Part shown: positions 7,388 through 15,940 of the stretch, in pieces
Numbering within the stretch: position 1 is the stretch's first letter
How the letters are laid out: each line of letters opens with the position of its first letter
Assembly: GCF_003730195.1 (NCBI RefSeq)
Contig: NZ_QWGG01000004.1
Span: forward strand, 310,001-374,000
Direction: 5' to 3'
DNA length: 64,000 nucleotides
DNA from: Halosimplex salinum
Lineage (GTDB): Archaea; Halobacteriota; Halobacteria; Halobacteriales; Haloarculaceae
The notes under the pieces: generated by a model
Told to the model about the DNA's origin: nothing
The model's input: only the letters and a program-made list of their open reading frames with translations
Database searches by the model: none
Position numbers and translations under genes: made by a program

Positions 7388-8509
7388 ATGACGGAGTTCT
7401 CTCGTCGAGTCGAGCAGATGTCGATAAGCGGTATCCGCGAGGTCTTCGAGGCCGCGGGCGAGGACGCGATCAACCTCGGGCTCGGCCAGCCCGACTTCCC
7501 GACGCCGGAACACGCCCGCGAGGGCGCCATCGACGCGATCCGGGCGGGGAAGGCGGACGAGTACACCTCGAACAAGGGAACCGAGTCGCTCCGGGAAGCC
7601 ATCGCGGGCCGGTACGACGAGGACCGCGGCATCGACGTCGACCCCAACGACGTCATCGCCACCGCGGGCGGGAGCGAGGCGCTCCACATCGCCCTGGAGG
7701 CCCACGTCGACCCCGGGGAGGAGGTCATCTTCCCCGACCCCGGATTCGTCTCCTACGACCCGCTCACGCGACTCGCTGGGGGCGAACCGAAACCCGTCGG
7801 CCTCCGCGACGACCTGACGATGGACCCCGCGGCGGTAGAGGAGGCCATCACCGACGACACGGCGGCGTTCGTCGTCAACAGCCCGGCGAACCCGACCGGT
7901 GCCGTCCAGTCGCCCGACGACATGCGCGAGTTCGCCCGCATCGCGGACGAACACGACGTGCTCTGCCTCTCCGACGAGGTGTACGAACACATCGTCTTCG
8001 AGGGCGAGCACCGCTCGCCGCTCGAATTCGCGGAGACCGACAACGTCGTCGTCGTCGGCGCCTGCTCGAAGACGTACTCGATGACGGGCTGGCGGCTGGG
8101 CTGGGTCACCGGGAGCAATCGGCGGATCGAGCGGATGCTCCGCGTCCACCAGTACGGACAGGCCTGTGCGACCGCCGCCTCGCAGTACGCCGCCGAGGCC
8201 GCGCTGACCGGCCCGCAGGACTGCGTCGACGAGATGGTCGAGTCGTTCGAACAGCGCCGCGACGTCCTCCTCGACGGCCTCGCCGACATCGGACTGGACT
8301 GCCCGACGCCCCACGGCGCCTTCTACGCGATGCCGAAAGTGCCCGACGGGTTCGTCGACGAGGTCATCGACCGCGGCGTCGTCGTCGTCCCCGGCGACGC
8401 GTTCGGCGAACACGGCGCGGGCTACGCCCGCATCTCCTACGCCGTCGACGTGGAGACGCTGAAGGAAGCGCTCGACGTCATGGGCGAAGCGTACGAGGCC
8501 GTCAGGTAG
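7388..8509 (+). CDS. Class I/II aminotransferase (aspartate-aminotransferase-like)
   Basis: 373 residues, fold type I PLP enzyme. It shows INLGLGQPDFPTP near the N-terminus, SPANPTGAV (the NPTG motif), DEVYEHIVFEG and the PLP lysine in CSKTYSMTGWRLGW (Lys228). The C-terminal RISYAVDVETLKEAL contains the Arg that binds the substrate alpha-carboxylate. ATG 7388 precedes the MTEFSRRVEQMSISGIREV start typical of the family; the upstream extension crosses the promoter region. It transfers amino groups between an amino acid and 2-oxoglutarate; the substrate is unresolved. Confidence 0.92.
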   Translation: MTEFSRRVEQMSISGIREVFEAAGEDAINLGLGQPDFPTPEHAREGAIDAIRAGKADEYTSNKGTESLREAIAGRYDEDRGIDVDPNDVIATAGGSEALHIALEAHVDPGEEVIFPDPGFVSYDPLTRLAGGEPKPVGLRDDLTMDPAAVEEAITDDTAAFVVNSPANPTGAVQSPDDMREFARIADEHDVLCLSDEVYEHIVFEGEHRSPLEFAETDNVVVVGACSKTYSMTGWRLGWVTGSNRRIERMLRVHQYGQACATAASQYAAEAALTGPQDCVDEMVESFEQRRDVLLDGLADIGLDCPTPHGAFYAMPKVPDGFVDEVIDRGVVVVPGDAFGEHGAGYARISYAVDVETLKEALDVMGEAYEAVR

Positions 8510-8576
8510 CGCCCGTCTGCGAGGGTGTCGCGGTGAGTCACTGGGTTTTATCGGCGCGTGCGAGACACGACCGGGT

Positions 8577-9479
8577 ATGCTCGCAGATGCAGTCACCGTG
8601 GTCGTCGCCGCGGTCTTTCTGCTCACCGTCCTCCTCCCCGCGCTCGCGGTCGGCTACCTCTTCGCCCGGTACGCGAACCTCTTCGCACGCGTCGGGACGC
8701 TCACTCGTCCGCTGGGGTTCGACCGCTGGGCCGGGTTCGGGGCGATGCTGGTCTTCTTCACCGGATTCGCCTGGCTCGCCGCCGTCGGCGAGATCCCCGA
8801 CGAGGGCGAGCGGTTCTGGCTGCCGGCCAACCTCGCGGTTCTCGGCTTCGGCGTGGGCCTGTTCTGCGTCGCGCTCGCCCTGAGCAACCTGCGTCGGTAC
8901 CGCCGACTCCGCGACGGCGAGTTCGTCGCCGGTGTCGCCGAGGCAGGGGGCGGGGAGACGGTCTCGGCGCCGCTCAGCGGCGAATCGTGTCTGGCGTGGG
9001 CGATCCGAGTCAGCGAGCACTCCGGGTTCTTTCGCCGCGGCGGACCCCCGGCGATCCGCCACGATTCGGGCGGGACGACGTTCGTCGTCCAGTCCGACAC
9101 CGAGCGGATCCGGGTGAACCCGAGCGCGGCGACGTTCGACGTGTGGTCCGTCGGCGGTCGGTCGTCCCCGGACTTCGTCGCCCGGGAGCGCGACGGCGTC
9201 TCCGAACGCGTCACGGAGTACGCGAACGACGCCGGCCTCGACGACCCGGACCGCTCGCGGGGCTACTCGGAGGTCCGCATCGAACCCGGCGACACCGTCA
9301 CCGTCTTCGGGAGCACCGACGGTCGGATGGCGGTCGGCGGTCCCGGAACTGTCCTCGCGGATCGGTCCGGCGAGACGGTGCGTCGGCAGATCCGTCGTCG
9401 AGTCAGGGCCGGGCCCGCCGGCGTCGCGCTCGCGCTCGTCTCCTTCGGCGTCGCGGCGCTCCTGAGCGGCGCGATCTGA
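8577..9479 (+). CDS. Membrane protein with GIDE/MULAN (BESIDE)-like domain
   Basis: 300 residues. Three N-terminal hydrophobic segments (about 5-30, 48-70 and 80-102) are followed by a soluble beta-rich region and a final C-terminal membrane helix (about 278-300). The soluble part, with APLSGESCLAWAIRV and later YSEVRIEPGDTVTVFG, resembles the BESIDE domain that flanks the membrane helices of mitochondrial MUL1/GIDE and archaeal homologues. No RING finger is present, so it is not a ubiquitin ligase by itself. TTTTAT at about 8545 may be its promoter. The assignment is by pattern only. Confidence 0.7.
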   Translation: MLADAVTVVVAAVFLLTVLLPALAVGYLFARYANLFARVGTLTRPLGFDRWAGFGAMLVFFTGFAWLAAVGEIPDEGERFWLPANLAVLGFGVGLFCVALALSNLRRYRRLRDGEFVAGVAEAGGGETVSAPLSGESCLAWAIRVSEHSGFFRRGGPPAIRHDSGGTTFVVQSDTERIRVNPSAATFDVWSVGGRSSPDFVARERDGVSERVTEYANDAGLDDPDRSRGYSEVRIEPGDTVTVFGSTDGRMAVGGPGTVLADRSGETVRRQIRRRVRAGPAGVALALVSFGVAALLSGAI

Positions 9480-9493
9480 CCGTCGAGAGCGAT

Positions 9494-10837
9494 TCAATCG
9501 ACCGATTCGCCGACGGAGCCGTCGGCGGTGTCGGCGCGGGACGCCGAGGGGAACGGCGATCCGAACACGGCCAGGGGGACCGCGGTCGCGATGAGGAGCA
9601 CGCCGAGCGCGCCGTAGGCCGCGACCGGGCCGCGTGCTCCCGCGGCGACGCCCGCGAGGACGACGAACGGCGTCCGCGCCAGCCCGAACACCATCGAGAC
9701 GGCGCTGAGGACCGTCGCGCGCCCCACGTCCTCGACGCGGTCGTTGACGTACCCCTCGACCATCGGCCGGAGGAGGTAGTGGACCGCCCGGAGGAGGTAG
9801 AAGGTCGCGAACGCCGCGAGCGGGACGGCGAGCGGCACCAGCGTCGCGGCCACGAGCGCGAGCGCCGCAGCGGCCATCACTCGACGGAGACCGAACCGCG
9901 CCTCGATCGGTCCGGCGTAGTAGCTGACCGCCGCGGCGACGACGGCGAAACTCGCGTAGAGGGGCCCGAGCCCGGTCGCGGCCGTCACCGGCAGACCCGC
10001 CAGGAGCGAGCCGCCACCGACCGCACCCGCGAGCGCGCCGACGCCCGGCAGGCCCGTGAGGTCGACGCCTTCGACCACGGCGACGGCGATCGGCTGGACG
10101 TACTGGTTGCCGGCGCCGACGACGCCGAACAGGAGCGCGGCGAACAGGACGAACGTCCGGAGCGGGGGCTTCGCGATCCGGTCGCGGAGCAGTGGGAGCG
10201 CCTCCCTGACTGTCGGGCCGCCCGTCTCGCCGCTCTCGAACTGCTCGGTTCGGGGGAGCGTGGCGATCACGCCGGCGCCCACGAGCATGAGCGCGCCGGC
10301 GGCGACGAACGGGTAGCGCGGGTCCAGCCCGTAGAGGACGGCGCCGCCGACGGTCGTGACGGCCGAACACCAGCGGGCGATCGCCTGTCCGCGACCGCGG
10401 ACGCGGGTGAACTGGTCTTCGCCGACCGTCGACTCCAGCACCTCGTAGAGCCACGCGCTCCCGGTCCCCGAGGTCAGCGCGATCCCCAGCGCCCAGACGA
10501 CGTACACGACGAGATACGACGCGAAGGAGTCGACTGCGACGAACCCCAGCAGGGAGGCGGCTAGCGCGACCTTGCTCGCAACGAGCGTGTCCCGGCGCCC
10601 GACTCGGTCGCCGACGTACCCCGTCGGGATCTCGCCGGCGACGAGGAGCAGCGAGTAAACTGCACTCAGGGTCCCGTACTGCGGATACGTCAGGTCGCGG
10701 AGGACGAACAGCGCGAAGATCGGCGAGATGAACCCGACCGCCGCGAGCGCCTGGAACAGGTAGTATCGGCGGATAAGCGCCCGCGGACTCGACAGGTCGA
10801 CGCGCACGGTCGGACGGACGACCGGCGGTGACTTCAC
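9494..10837 (-). CDS. Major facilitator superfamily transporter
   Basis: 447 residues with about 12 hydrophobic segments. The loop after TM2 reads GYVGDRVGRRDTLVASK, the MFS signature (GxxxDRxGRR). A degenerate counterpart is expected after TM8. It starts with GTG at 10837, followed by a Pro/Val-rich stretch. Such proteins exchange small solutes by proton or ion coupling; the substrate is unknown. It converges on the GIDE-like gene with a gap of 14 bp, so both probably terminate in the same short region. Confidence 0.88.
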   Translation of the reverse strand: MKSPPVVRPTVRVDLSSPRALIRRYYLFQALAAVGFISPIFALFVLRDLTYPQYGTLSAVYSLLLVAGEIPTGYVGDRVGRRDTLVASKVALAASLLGFVAVDSFASYLVVYVVWALGIALTSGTGSAWLYEVLESTVGEDQFTRVRGRGQAIARWCSAVTTVGGAVLYGLDPRYPFVAAGALMLVGAGVIATLPRTEQFESGETGGPTVREALPLLRDRIAKPPLRTFVLFAALLFGVVGAGNQYVQPIAVAVVEGVDLTGLPGVGALAGAVGGGSLLAGLPVTAATGLGPLYASFAVVAAAVSYYAGPIEARFGLRRVMAAAALALVAATLVPLAVPLAAFATFYLLRAVHYLLRPMVEGYVNDRVEDVGRATVLSAVSMVFGLARTPFVVLAGVAAGARGPVAAYGALGVLLIATAVPLAVFGSPFPSASRADTADGSVGESVD

Positions 10838-10943
10838 GGTTCCCTGAACGCCGTTGAAATAATCTGTCCGACAGGTGAGCGGACGGCGGGATCGGTGGCC
10901 GCAGGCGCAACGTAAAAACGTCTCGCAGCCGTATTCGACTGTA

Positions 10944-11315
10944 ATGGACCAACTGGCCCCGTCGAACGTCCCGACCTACGAGAGCAAGGCAGAGGGGCGG
11001 TCGCTGTGGGACCGCTGTGCGGACCGCGGGCTCCCCGTGGTCGCCGTCCGGGAGGGCGAGCGGGGGTTCGTCGTCCGCTACGACCTCCAGCACCTCGACA
11101 GCGAACTCTCGGAGTCGGCCCTCCGGAAACTCCGCGACCAGGTGCGGTCGCTGCGCTCGTACTCCGTCGGCGTCGACCCGCTCTCCGAGACCGAACACGT
11201 CGGCGGCGAGACGGGCCACGTCGCGGGCGAACTCCACGCTCAGACCGAGGACGACGCCAGACGCCTCGCCTCTCACGTCTCGGCGTTCGTCTTCGACGAC
11301 GACAGCCTGGTCTGA
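10944..11315 (+). CDS. Conserved haloarchaeal hypothetical protein (123 aa)
   Basis: 123 residues, acidic and soluble, starting MDQLAPSNVPTYESKAEGRS. The central VVRYDLQHLDSELSESALRKLRDQVRSLRSYSVGVDP suggests an alpha/beta fold. No catalytic motif is recognised. ATG 10944 follows CGTAAAAACG (10911-10920), a TATA-like stretch at the usual distance. It is divergent from the MFS gene and converges on the lycopene-cyclase-domain gene with only a 4-bp gap. Confidence 0.75.
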   Translation: MDQLAPSNVPTYESKAEGRSLWDRCADRGLPVVAVREGERGFVVRYDLQHLDSELSESALRKLRDQVRSLRSYSVGVDPLSETEHVGGETGHVAGELHAQTEDDARRLASHVSAFVFDDDSLV

Positions 11316-11319
11316 GTCG

Positions 11320-11889
11320 TCACTCCTCGTCCTCATTCGCCCGGCCGTGCAGCGTCTCGTGGACGCCGAGCACGAGCGCCGGGACGACCACCATGAACAG
11401 GTGCTCCTCCAGCGGGATGCCGACGAGCTCCACGCCCGTCCGGAGCGGGATGGCGAACACGCCGACCTCCAGCGTGTACCAGTCCCACACGTACGCCAGC
11501 GGATAGATCACCGCGACGGTCCGGCCCGTACGGCGGAGGGCGTCCCGGCCCGCTCGCACCAGGAGCACGAGGGCGACCGTCCCGAACGCAACCTCCGTCG
11601 CGAGATACGTGTAGGGTCCGAGGACGCCGATGTCCGGGAGCGGAACGCCGTCGAACGGCTCGGCGGCGACGGCGACGGCGAGGACCAGGAGACCGAGCGT
11701 CGCGGCGCCAGCGAGCACCGACCGCGCTCGGTCCGGCGGGAGGACCCGCGCGCCGGCGGCACCGGCGAAACAGAGGGGCGCCGCGAGCGCGCCAAACGGC
11801 GGGAGGAATCCGTCGACCGTCAGCCAGAGCACGACGACGCCGAGGCCGAACAGCGCCGCGCTCGGGCGGCGCCCGCGTCCGCTGTCCAT
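11320..11889 (-). CDS. Lycopene cyclase domain-containing membrane protein
   Basis: 189 residues, six or so hydrophobic helices. The C-terminal half, YVWDWYTLEVGVFAIPLRTG followed by PLEEHLFMVVVP, matches the CrtYc/CrtYd-type lycopene cyclase domain, whose P(L/I)EE motif is conserved. Full haloarchaeal CrtY carries two such units; I see only one, so cyclase activity is uncertain. ATG 11889 is preferred over an in-frame GTG 24 bp upstream. It is divergent from a UbiA prenyltransferase, which suggests shared control of carotenoid or isoprenoid work. Confidence 0.75.
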   Translation of the reverse strand: MDSGRGRRPSAALFGLGVVVLWLTVDGFLPPFGALAAPLCFAGAAGARVLPPDRARSVLAGAATLGLLVLAVAVAAEPFDGVPLPDIGVLGPYTYLATEVAFGTVALVLLVRAGRDALRRTGRTVAVIYPLAYVWDWYTLEVGVFAIPLRTGVELVGIPLEEHLFMVVVPALVLGVHETLHGRANEDEE

Positions 11890-12015
11890 ACCGTCCAAAG
11901 CGTCGCCACGCACATGAGCGGCGGTGGTCCCGGAGCGGAAGGAAGTCCCGAACGATCGCCGTCGACGACCTGACTCTGCGAAAGAACGTTGTGGCTATGA
12001 CCCGTTCCGTCCAAC

Positions 12016-12870
12016 ATGGGTGAGCCCACTCACGCCAGCGGTGTCGGGGAGGTCGCGCGCGCACTCCTCTCGCAGGTGCATCCCGTCTTCATGTTACCGC
12101 CGCTGGCGGCGTCGCTGTTCGGCGCGGTGTTCGCTGGGCGCGTCACGCCCGCCGTCGCCGCCCTCCACGTCACGGCGCTCTTCTTCGCCGTCTACACGGC
12201 TCACGTGAAGGACGGCTACGTCGACTTCCACCTGCGCGGTGAGGACGACGACCACCCGCTCTCGGCCCGGGCGTGTCGACGCGCGCTCGTCGGCTCCACC
12301 ACGGGATTCCTGACCGCGCTCGCCGGGTTGTGGGTGACTGCGGGACCGGGTGCCGTCGCGCTGACGGCGCCGACGTGGGCGCTCGGCTACTTCCACGCGC
12401 CACAGCTCGACACGCACACCGTCGGTGCGACCGCCGGGTACCCGACCGGCATCGCGCTCGCGCTCCTCGGTGGGTTCTACGCGCAGGCGGGGGAACTCAC
12501 TCCAGCGGTCCTCGGGCTCGCGGGCGTCTTCCTGCTGTTCCTCTCGGGGATCAAGGTCGTCGACGACGCGCAGGACTACGACTACGACCGCTCCATCGAG
12601 AAGCGAACGGTCGCTGTCGTCCTCGGCAAGCGAGGCGCCCACCGCGCGGCCTACGCCCTGATGGCGACGGGGATGGTCGCCGTCCTCCTCCTCGCCGCTG
12701 GCCTCCGACAGATTCCGCCGAGCGCCGGGGCCGCGCCGCTCGTCTTCGGCGCGGTCGCGCTCGTCGCGCGTCGGGCCGACCCGGAACTCGCCACGATGCT
12801 GCTCATCCGCGGCTCGTACCTCTTCCTCGCCGTCCTCGTCGCCGCGGTGTGGTTCCGGCCGCTGGGGTGA
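12016..12870 (+). CDS. UbiA-family prenyltransferase
   Basis: 284 residues with about eight membrane helices. Two Asp-rich motifs mark the UbiA superfamily: VKDGYVDFHLRGEDDD in the first half (a DxxxD form) and KVVDDAQDYDYDRSIEKRT in the second. These bind the Mg-diphosphate of a prenyl donor. Related haloarchaeal enzymes include lycopene elongase (bacterioruberin), menaquinone and archaeol-lipid enzymes; the neighbouring lycopene-cyclase-domain gene favours carotenoid chemistry, but that is inference. The 126-bp divergent spacer holds the likely promoters for both. Confidence 0.82.
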   Translation: MGEPTHASGVGEVARALLSQVHPVFMLPPLAASLFGAVFAGRVTPAVAALHVTALFFAVYTAHVKDGYVDFHLRGEDDDHPLSARACRRALVGSTTGFLTALAGLWVTAGPGAVALTAPTWALGYFHAPQLDTHTVGATAGYPTGIALALLGGFYAQAGELTPAVLGLAGVFLLFLSGIKVVDDAQDYDYDRSIEKRTVAVVLGKRGAHRAAYALMATGMVAVLLLAAGLRQIPPSAGAAPLVFGAVALVARRADPELATMLLIRGSYLFLAVLVAAVWFRPLG

Positions 12871-12979
12871 ATTCGCGGGAGGCGTCGGCGGCCGGCGAGC
12901 GTTCGTTCCGGTAGGGGTTGGATACCCGTTCGGAGCACCGCCAGCGTTTTCCCGCCGGACCGGTTACGCTTGTGGCGGT

Positions 12980-14044
12980 ATGGACGATCTCCGAACCGGA
13001 CTGTCGTACGGCGACGTGTTGCTGGTACCACAGCGGTCGCCCGTCGACAGCCGGAGCGACGTAGACCTCTCGACGCGTCTGACCGCCGATATCGAACTCG
13101 ACACGCCGCTCCTCTCGGCGCCGATGGACACGGTGACGGGCCCGGACGCCGCCATCGCGCTCGGCCGTGCCGGCGGGTTCGGCACGATCCACCGCTTCCT
13201 GAGCGCCGACGAACAGGCCGCCGCCGTCGAGCGCGTGGTCGACGCGGGCCAGCAGGTCGGCGCGGCGGTCGGCATCGCCGAGGACGCCGTCGCCCGCACG
13301 GCCGCCGTCGTCGACGCCGGCGCCGACTGCGTGATGGTCGACGTGGCTCACGGTCACCTCGAGCGCTGTCTCGACACCGTCGAACGCCTCCGCGCGGAGT
13401 TCCCCGACACCGACCTCGTGGTCGGCAACGTCGCAACACCGGAGGGCGTCAGGGACCTCCACGCCGCCGGCGCCGACTGCGTGAAAGTCGGCATCGGTCC
13501 CGGGAGCCACTGCACGACCCGACGGGTCGCGGGCGCCGGCGTCCCGCAACTCACCGCAGTCGACGACTGCGCCGACGCGGCCGACGACCTGGGTATCCCC
13601 ATCGTCGCTGACGGCGGCATCCGCTCGTCGGGCGACGCCGTCAAGGCGCTGATGGCCGGCGCCGACACCGTGATGATGGGGTCGCTCTTCGCCGGCACGG
13701 AGGAGACGCCGCCCGAGATCGTCGAGGTCGACGGCGAACGCTACAAGAAGTCCCGGGGGATGGCGACGACCGCCGCCGCGGAGGAGCGCTCCGATAAGGA
13801 AGACGCGGGCGCCGACGTCGACGCCGACGAGGGCGTCGAGGGGTTCACCGAGTACAAGGGCCCACTCGCCGACGTGGCCGCCGAGTTCTGTGCGGGCATC
13901 CGCTCGGGCCTCTCCTACTGCGGCGGCCACACCATCCCGGACGCTCGCGAGAAGGCCGAGTTTATCGGCGTCGACCAGGCCGCCAAGGAGCGCGAGGGCG
14001 CCCACGGCGACCACGACTGGGAGACCGTCGTCGTCGACGACTGA
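12980..14044 (+). CDS. IMP dehydrogenase / GMP reductase family enzyme without CBS domains
   Basis: 354 residues, a TIM barrel. The catalytic loop is [20 protein letters not shown] with the nucleophilic Cys. LTFDDVLL of the family is [11 protein letters not shown] at the N-terminus. The phosphate-binding [16 protein letters not shown] and the flap [16 protein letters not shown] follow. There is no CBS pair, and the flap lacks the RY dyad typical of IMPDH, so GMP reductase or another purine nucleotide activity is as likely as IMPDH. An acidic insert ([14 protein letters not shown]) is a halophilic addition. Confidence 0.88.
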   Translation: MDDLRTGLSYGDVLLVPQRSPVDSRSDVDLSTRLTADIELDTPLLSAPMDTVTGPDAAIALGRAGGFGTIHRFLSADEQAAAVERVVDAGQQVGAAVGIAEDAVARTAAVVDAGADCVMVDVAHGHLERCLDTVERLRAEFPDTDLVVGNVATPEGVRDLHAAGADCVKVGIGPGSHCTTRRVAGAGVPQLTAVDDCADAADDLGIPIVADGGIRSSGDAVKALMAGADTVMMGSLFAGTEETPPEIVEVDGERYKKSRGMATTAAAEERSDKEDAGADVDADEGVEGFTEYKGPLADVAAEFCAGIRSGLSYCGGHTIPDAREKAEFIGVDQAAKEREGAHGDHDWETVVVDD

Positions 14045-14135
14045 CGGGCCCGGTACGGGCTGAACGGCCCGTCGTCGGATGTTCGATACAGTGCGTTAGC
14101 CGCTCTGACAAGCTGCCGGTTTCTGGGCAGGTTTT

Positions 14136-14236
14136 CGGTCCTACAGGGAAGGGTCCCGGTCCTACAGGGAAGGGTCCCGGTCTTACAGGGAAGGGTCCCG
14201 GTCTTACAGGGACACGTTCCCGGTCTTCCGGGGGAA
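14136..14236. repeat. 21-bp tandem repeat array between converging genes
   Basis: Four consecutive units start at 14136, 14157, 14178 and 14199, with consensus CGGTCYTACAGGGAAGGGTCC, followed by a degenerate fifth at 14221. They sit in the 242-bp gap between the 3' ends of the IMPDH-family and histidine-phosphatase genes. There are no unique spacers, so this is not a CRISPR array. No other feature is seen in this gap. Confidence 0.9.
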
Positions 14237-14286
14237 ACTCGTGGTGGGACGTGCCATCGGCATGCAGTGCAGCGAAGGTTGACGAA

Positions 14287-14907
14287 TCAGCAGTGGCTGG
14301 TGTCGTTTTCCCGAACGATCCGCACCGCGCCTGTCTCGTGGTCGAACTCGAACTCGTTCATCGAGCAGTACCCCTGTGACTGCTCCGTCATCGCTTCGAC
14401 GATGTCGAGGTCCTTCAGGTGTCCGAGAAGCAGGCGAATGGGGCCACCGTGAGTCACGACGAGGACGGTCTCACTCGAGTCACACTCGGCCAGTGTCGTC
14501 TCCCACCGTTCGAGGACACGGTCGCGAACGTCGACGAGACTTTCACCGCTTTCCGCTCGTCTGTGCGCTGCTTCTGGGCCACTCTCTCCGAGATCGTGCT
14601 CGGGGAACCGCTCGAACATCTCGTCGAACAGCAAGCCCTGGTAGACGCCGATATCGCGTTCGCGCCACGCCGATTCGAACGTGACGGGCGCGTCGACGTG
14701 TTCGAGCAGAATTTCGACCGTCTCCTCCGTCCGATACAGGTCCGACGACAGAATGCGGTCGATATCGTATCCCGCTGTGAGTGCTGCGCCGAGCTGACCG
14801 GCCTGCTCTCGACCGAGGTCGGTGAGCGGCGCAGGCGCCCAGCCCTGCAACCGCTGCTTCCGGTTCCACGTGGTCTCACCGTGTCGGACTGCAACTATCG
14901 TTGTCAT
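14287..14907 (-). CDS. Histidine phosphatase (phosphoglycerate-mutase-like)
   Basis: 206 residues. The RHGETxWN motif is complete (VRHGETTWNRKQRLQG, residues 7-22), with the phospho-accepting His at about residue 8. The second catalytic His lies in LVVTHGGPIRLLLGHL. Members act as cofactor-dependent phosphoglycerate mutases, sugar-phosphate or nucleotide phosphatases; this size and the LQGW loop fit a broad-specificity phosphatase better than glycolytic dPGM. The C-terminus ends SHC, slightly unusual. Codon use is a little less GC-rich than its neighbours. Confidence 0.85.
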   Translation of the reverse strand: MTTIVAVRHGETTWNRKQRLQGWAPAPLTDLGREQAGQLGAALTAGYDIDRILSSDLYRTEETVEILLEHVDAPVTFESAWRERDIGVYQGLLFDEMFERFPEHDLGESGPEAAHRRAESGESLVDVRDRVLERWETTLAECDSSETVLVVTHGGPIRLLLGHLKDLDIVEAMTEQSQGYCSMNEFEFDHETGAVRIVRENDTSHC

Positions 14908-15063
14908 ATCCTTCGATAGACCAATGACGACATGAGGATTCTGATCACTCCCCTGTGCTCCCGAGAGGCAACCGGGATCCGTTCCCAGCGTCTGTTGGAT
15001 ACGCGCGTCCCGCTCGGCGTCGCGCGGCCAGTTGCTTTACGCGGGGCGGCCTAACACCCGTCC

Positions 15064-15498
15064 ATGAGCGTCGACGCCGAGGGCGGACGGGACGGCGAGA
15101 TGACCCTCGCGTTCGAACTCGCGGCCATCCGCGAGTTCGCGGACCCCGCTGCCGTGTTCGAGGACGCCCGCGAGTGGTGCAGATACGTCGGCGTCGTCTC
15201 GAACGACACCGACGCCGTCGCCGCGTTCGTCGCCGACCACGCCCTCGCGCAGGACTTCGAACTCGGCGACCGAGATATCTGGCTGGCGATGGAGGGGATC
15301 CGGGAGTCCAGCGACGCGCCGCGGCACGTCTTCGTCGGGACGACGCCCGAGGACCGCCGCGTGGCCGACGCGACCGGGTGGGAGTTCCGCCGCCCCGCGG
15401 ACGTCGCGGAGGCGGCCGGCTGGGACCTCGCTGACGGGGAGTCGTCCGATTCGGGGCTCCTCGGCCGACTCTGGGCACGCCTCTCGGACTCTGAGTGA
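15064..15498 (+). CDS. Conserved haloarchaeal protein, DUF7124-like
   Basis: 144 residues, acidic. The core MTLAFELAAIREFADPAAVFEDAREWCRYVGVVS, followed by FVGTTPEDRRVADATGWEF, resembles from memory the haloarchaeal DUF7124 family. No catalytic residues are evident; an alpha/beta fold is likely. An internal Met at residue 13 could be the true start. A TATA-like TGCTTTACG lies near 15033. Confidence 0.7.
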   Translation: MSVDAEGGRDGEMTLAFELAAIREFADPAAVFEDAREWCRYVGVVSNDTDAVAAFVADHALAQDFELGDRDIWLAMEGIRESSDAPRHVFVGTTPEDRRVADATGWEFRRPADVAEAAGWDLADGESSDSGLLGRLWARLSDSE

Positions 15499-15522
15499 TT
15501 CGCGGACCGCTCCAGGACCGAC

Positions 15523-15918
15523 TCAGTCGCCGTCGAGCCGCTCGGCCGCCCGCTGACAGCGGTCGAGCCACTTCCGCTCGTACTCGTCGGGCGCCAGCAC
15601 GCGACCGGCGAAATCCGGGGCGCGCTCGACACCCTCCTCTTCGCACCATCCGATACACTCCCGGTAGAGCGCGATGTCGTGCTGCTCGGCCAGTCCCTCG
15701 TCGTACTCGACGGTCACCGTCTCGGCGCCGGTGAGATACGCCGCGAAAGCCCGCGTGTGGCCGTCGGTCAGATAGCGCTCGCCGTCGAACTCGTAGACCG
15801 TGAGCGGGCCGAACTCGTGGTCCGGTCCGTCGATCCGGTCGAGGACTGTGGCCAGTTTCTCGGCGCTGACGTACAGTTGACTCGGTCGGAGATCGCTCGG
15901 GGGAATCGTCTCTGTCAT
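15523..15918 (-). CDS. ParB/sulfiredoxin-fold-like small protein
   Basis: 131 residues. The stretch PSQLYVSAEKLATVLDRID, then PLTVYEFDGERYLTDGHTRAFAAY, carries the (D/E)GHxR motif of the ParB N-terminal/sulfiredoxin nucleotide-binding fold. The remainder is helical, with two Cys (ECIGWCEEEG). There is no DNA-binding HTH, so a chromosome-partition role is unlikely. Some genomes label relatives as histone acetyltransferases, which the sequence does not support. It lies 22 bp downstream of the YchF-type gene on the same strand and is probably cotranscribed. Confidence 0.7.
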   Translation of the reverse strand: MTETIPPSDLRPSQLYVSAEKLATVLDRIDGPDHEFGPLTVYEFDGERYLTDGHTRAFAAYLTGAETVTVEYDEGLAEQHDIALYRECIGWCEEEGVERAPDFAGRVLAPDEYERKWLDRCQRAAERLDGD

Positions 15919-15940
15919 CTCCCGGTCGTGCTTCGCTGGG

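Noticed and set aside
8538-11336. 932-codon minus-strand ORF
   Set aside because: It crosses several well-supported genes in both orientations and encodes a basic low-complexity product.
14136-14236. CRISPR-like array
   Set aside because: Units are only 21 bp, adjoin without unique spacers, and no cas gene is present.
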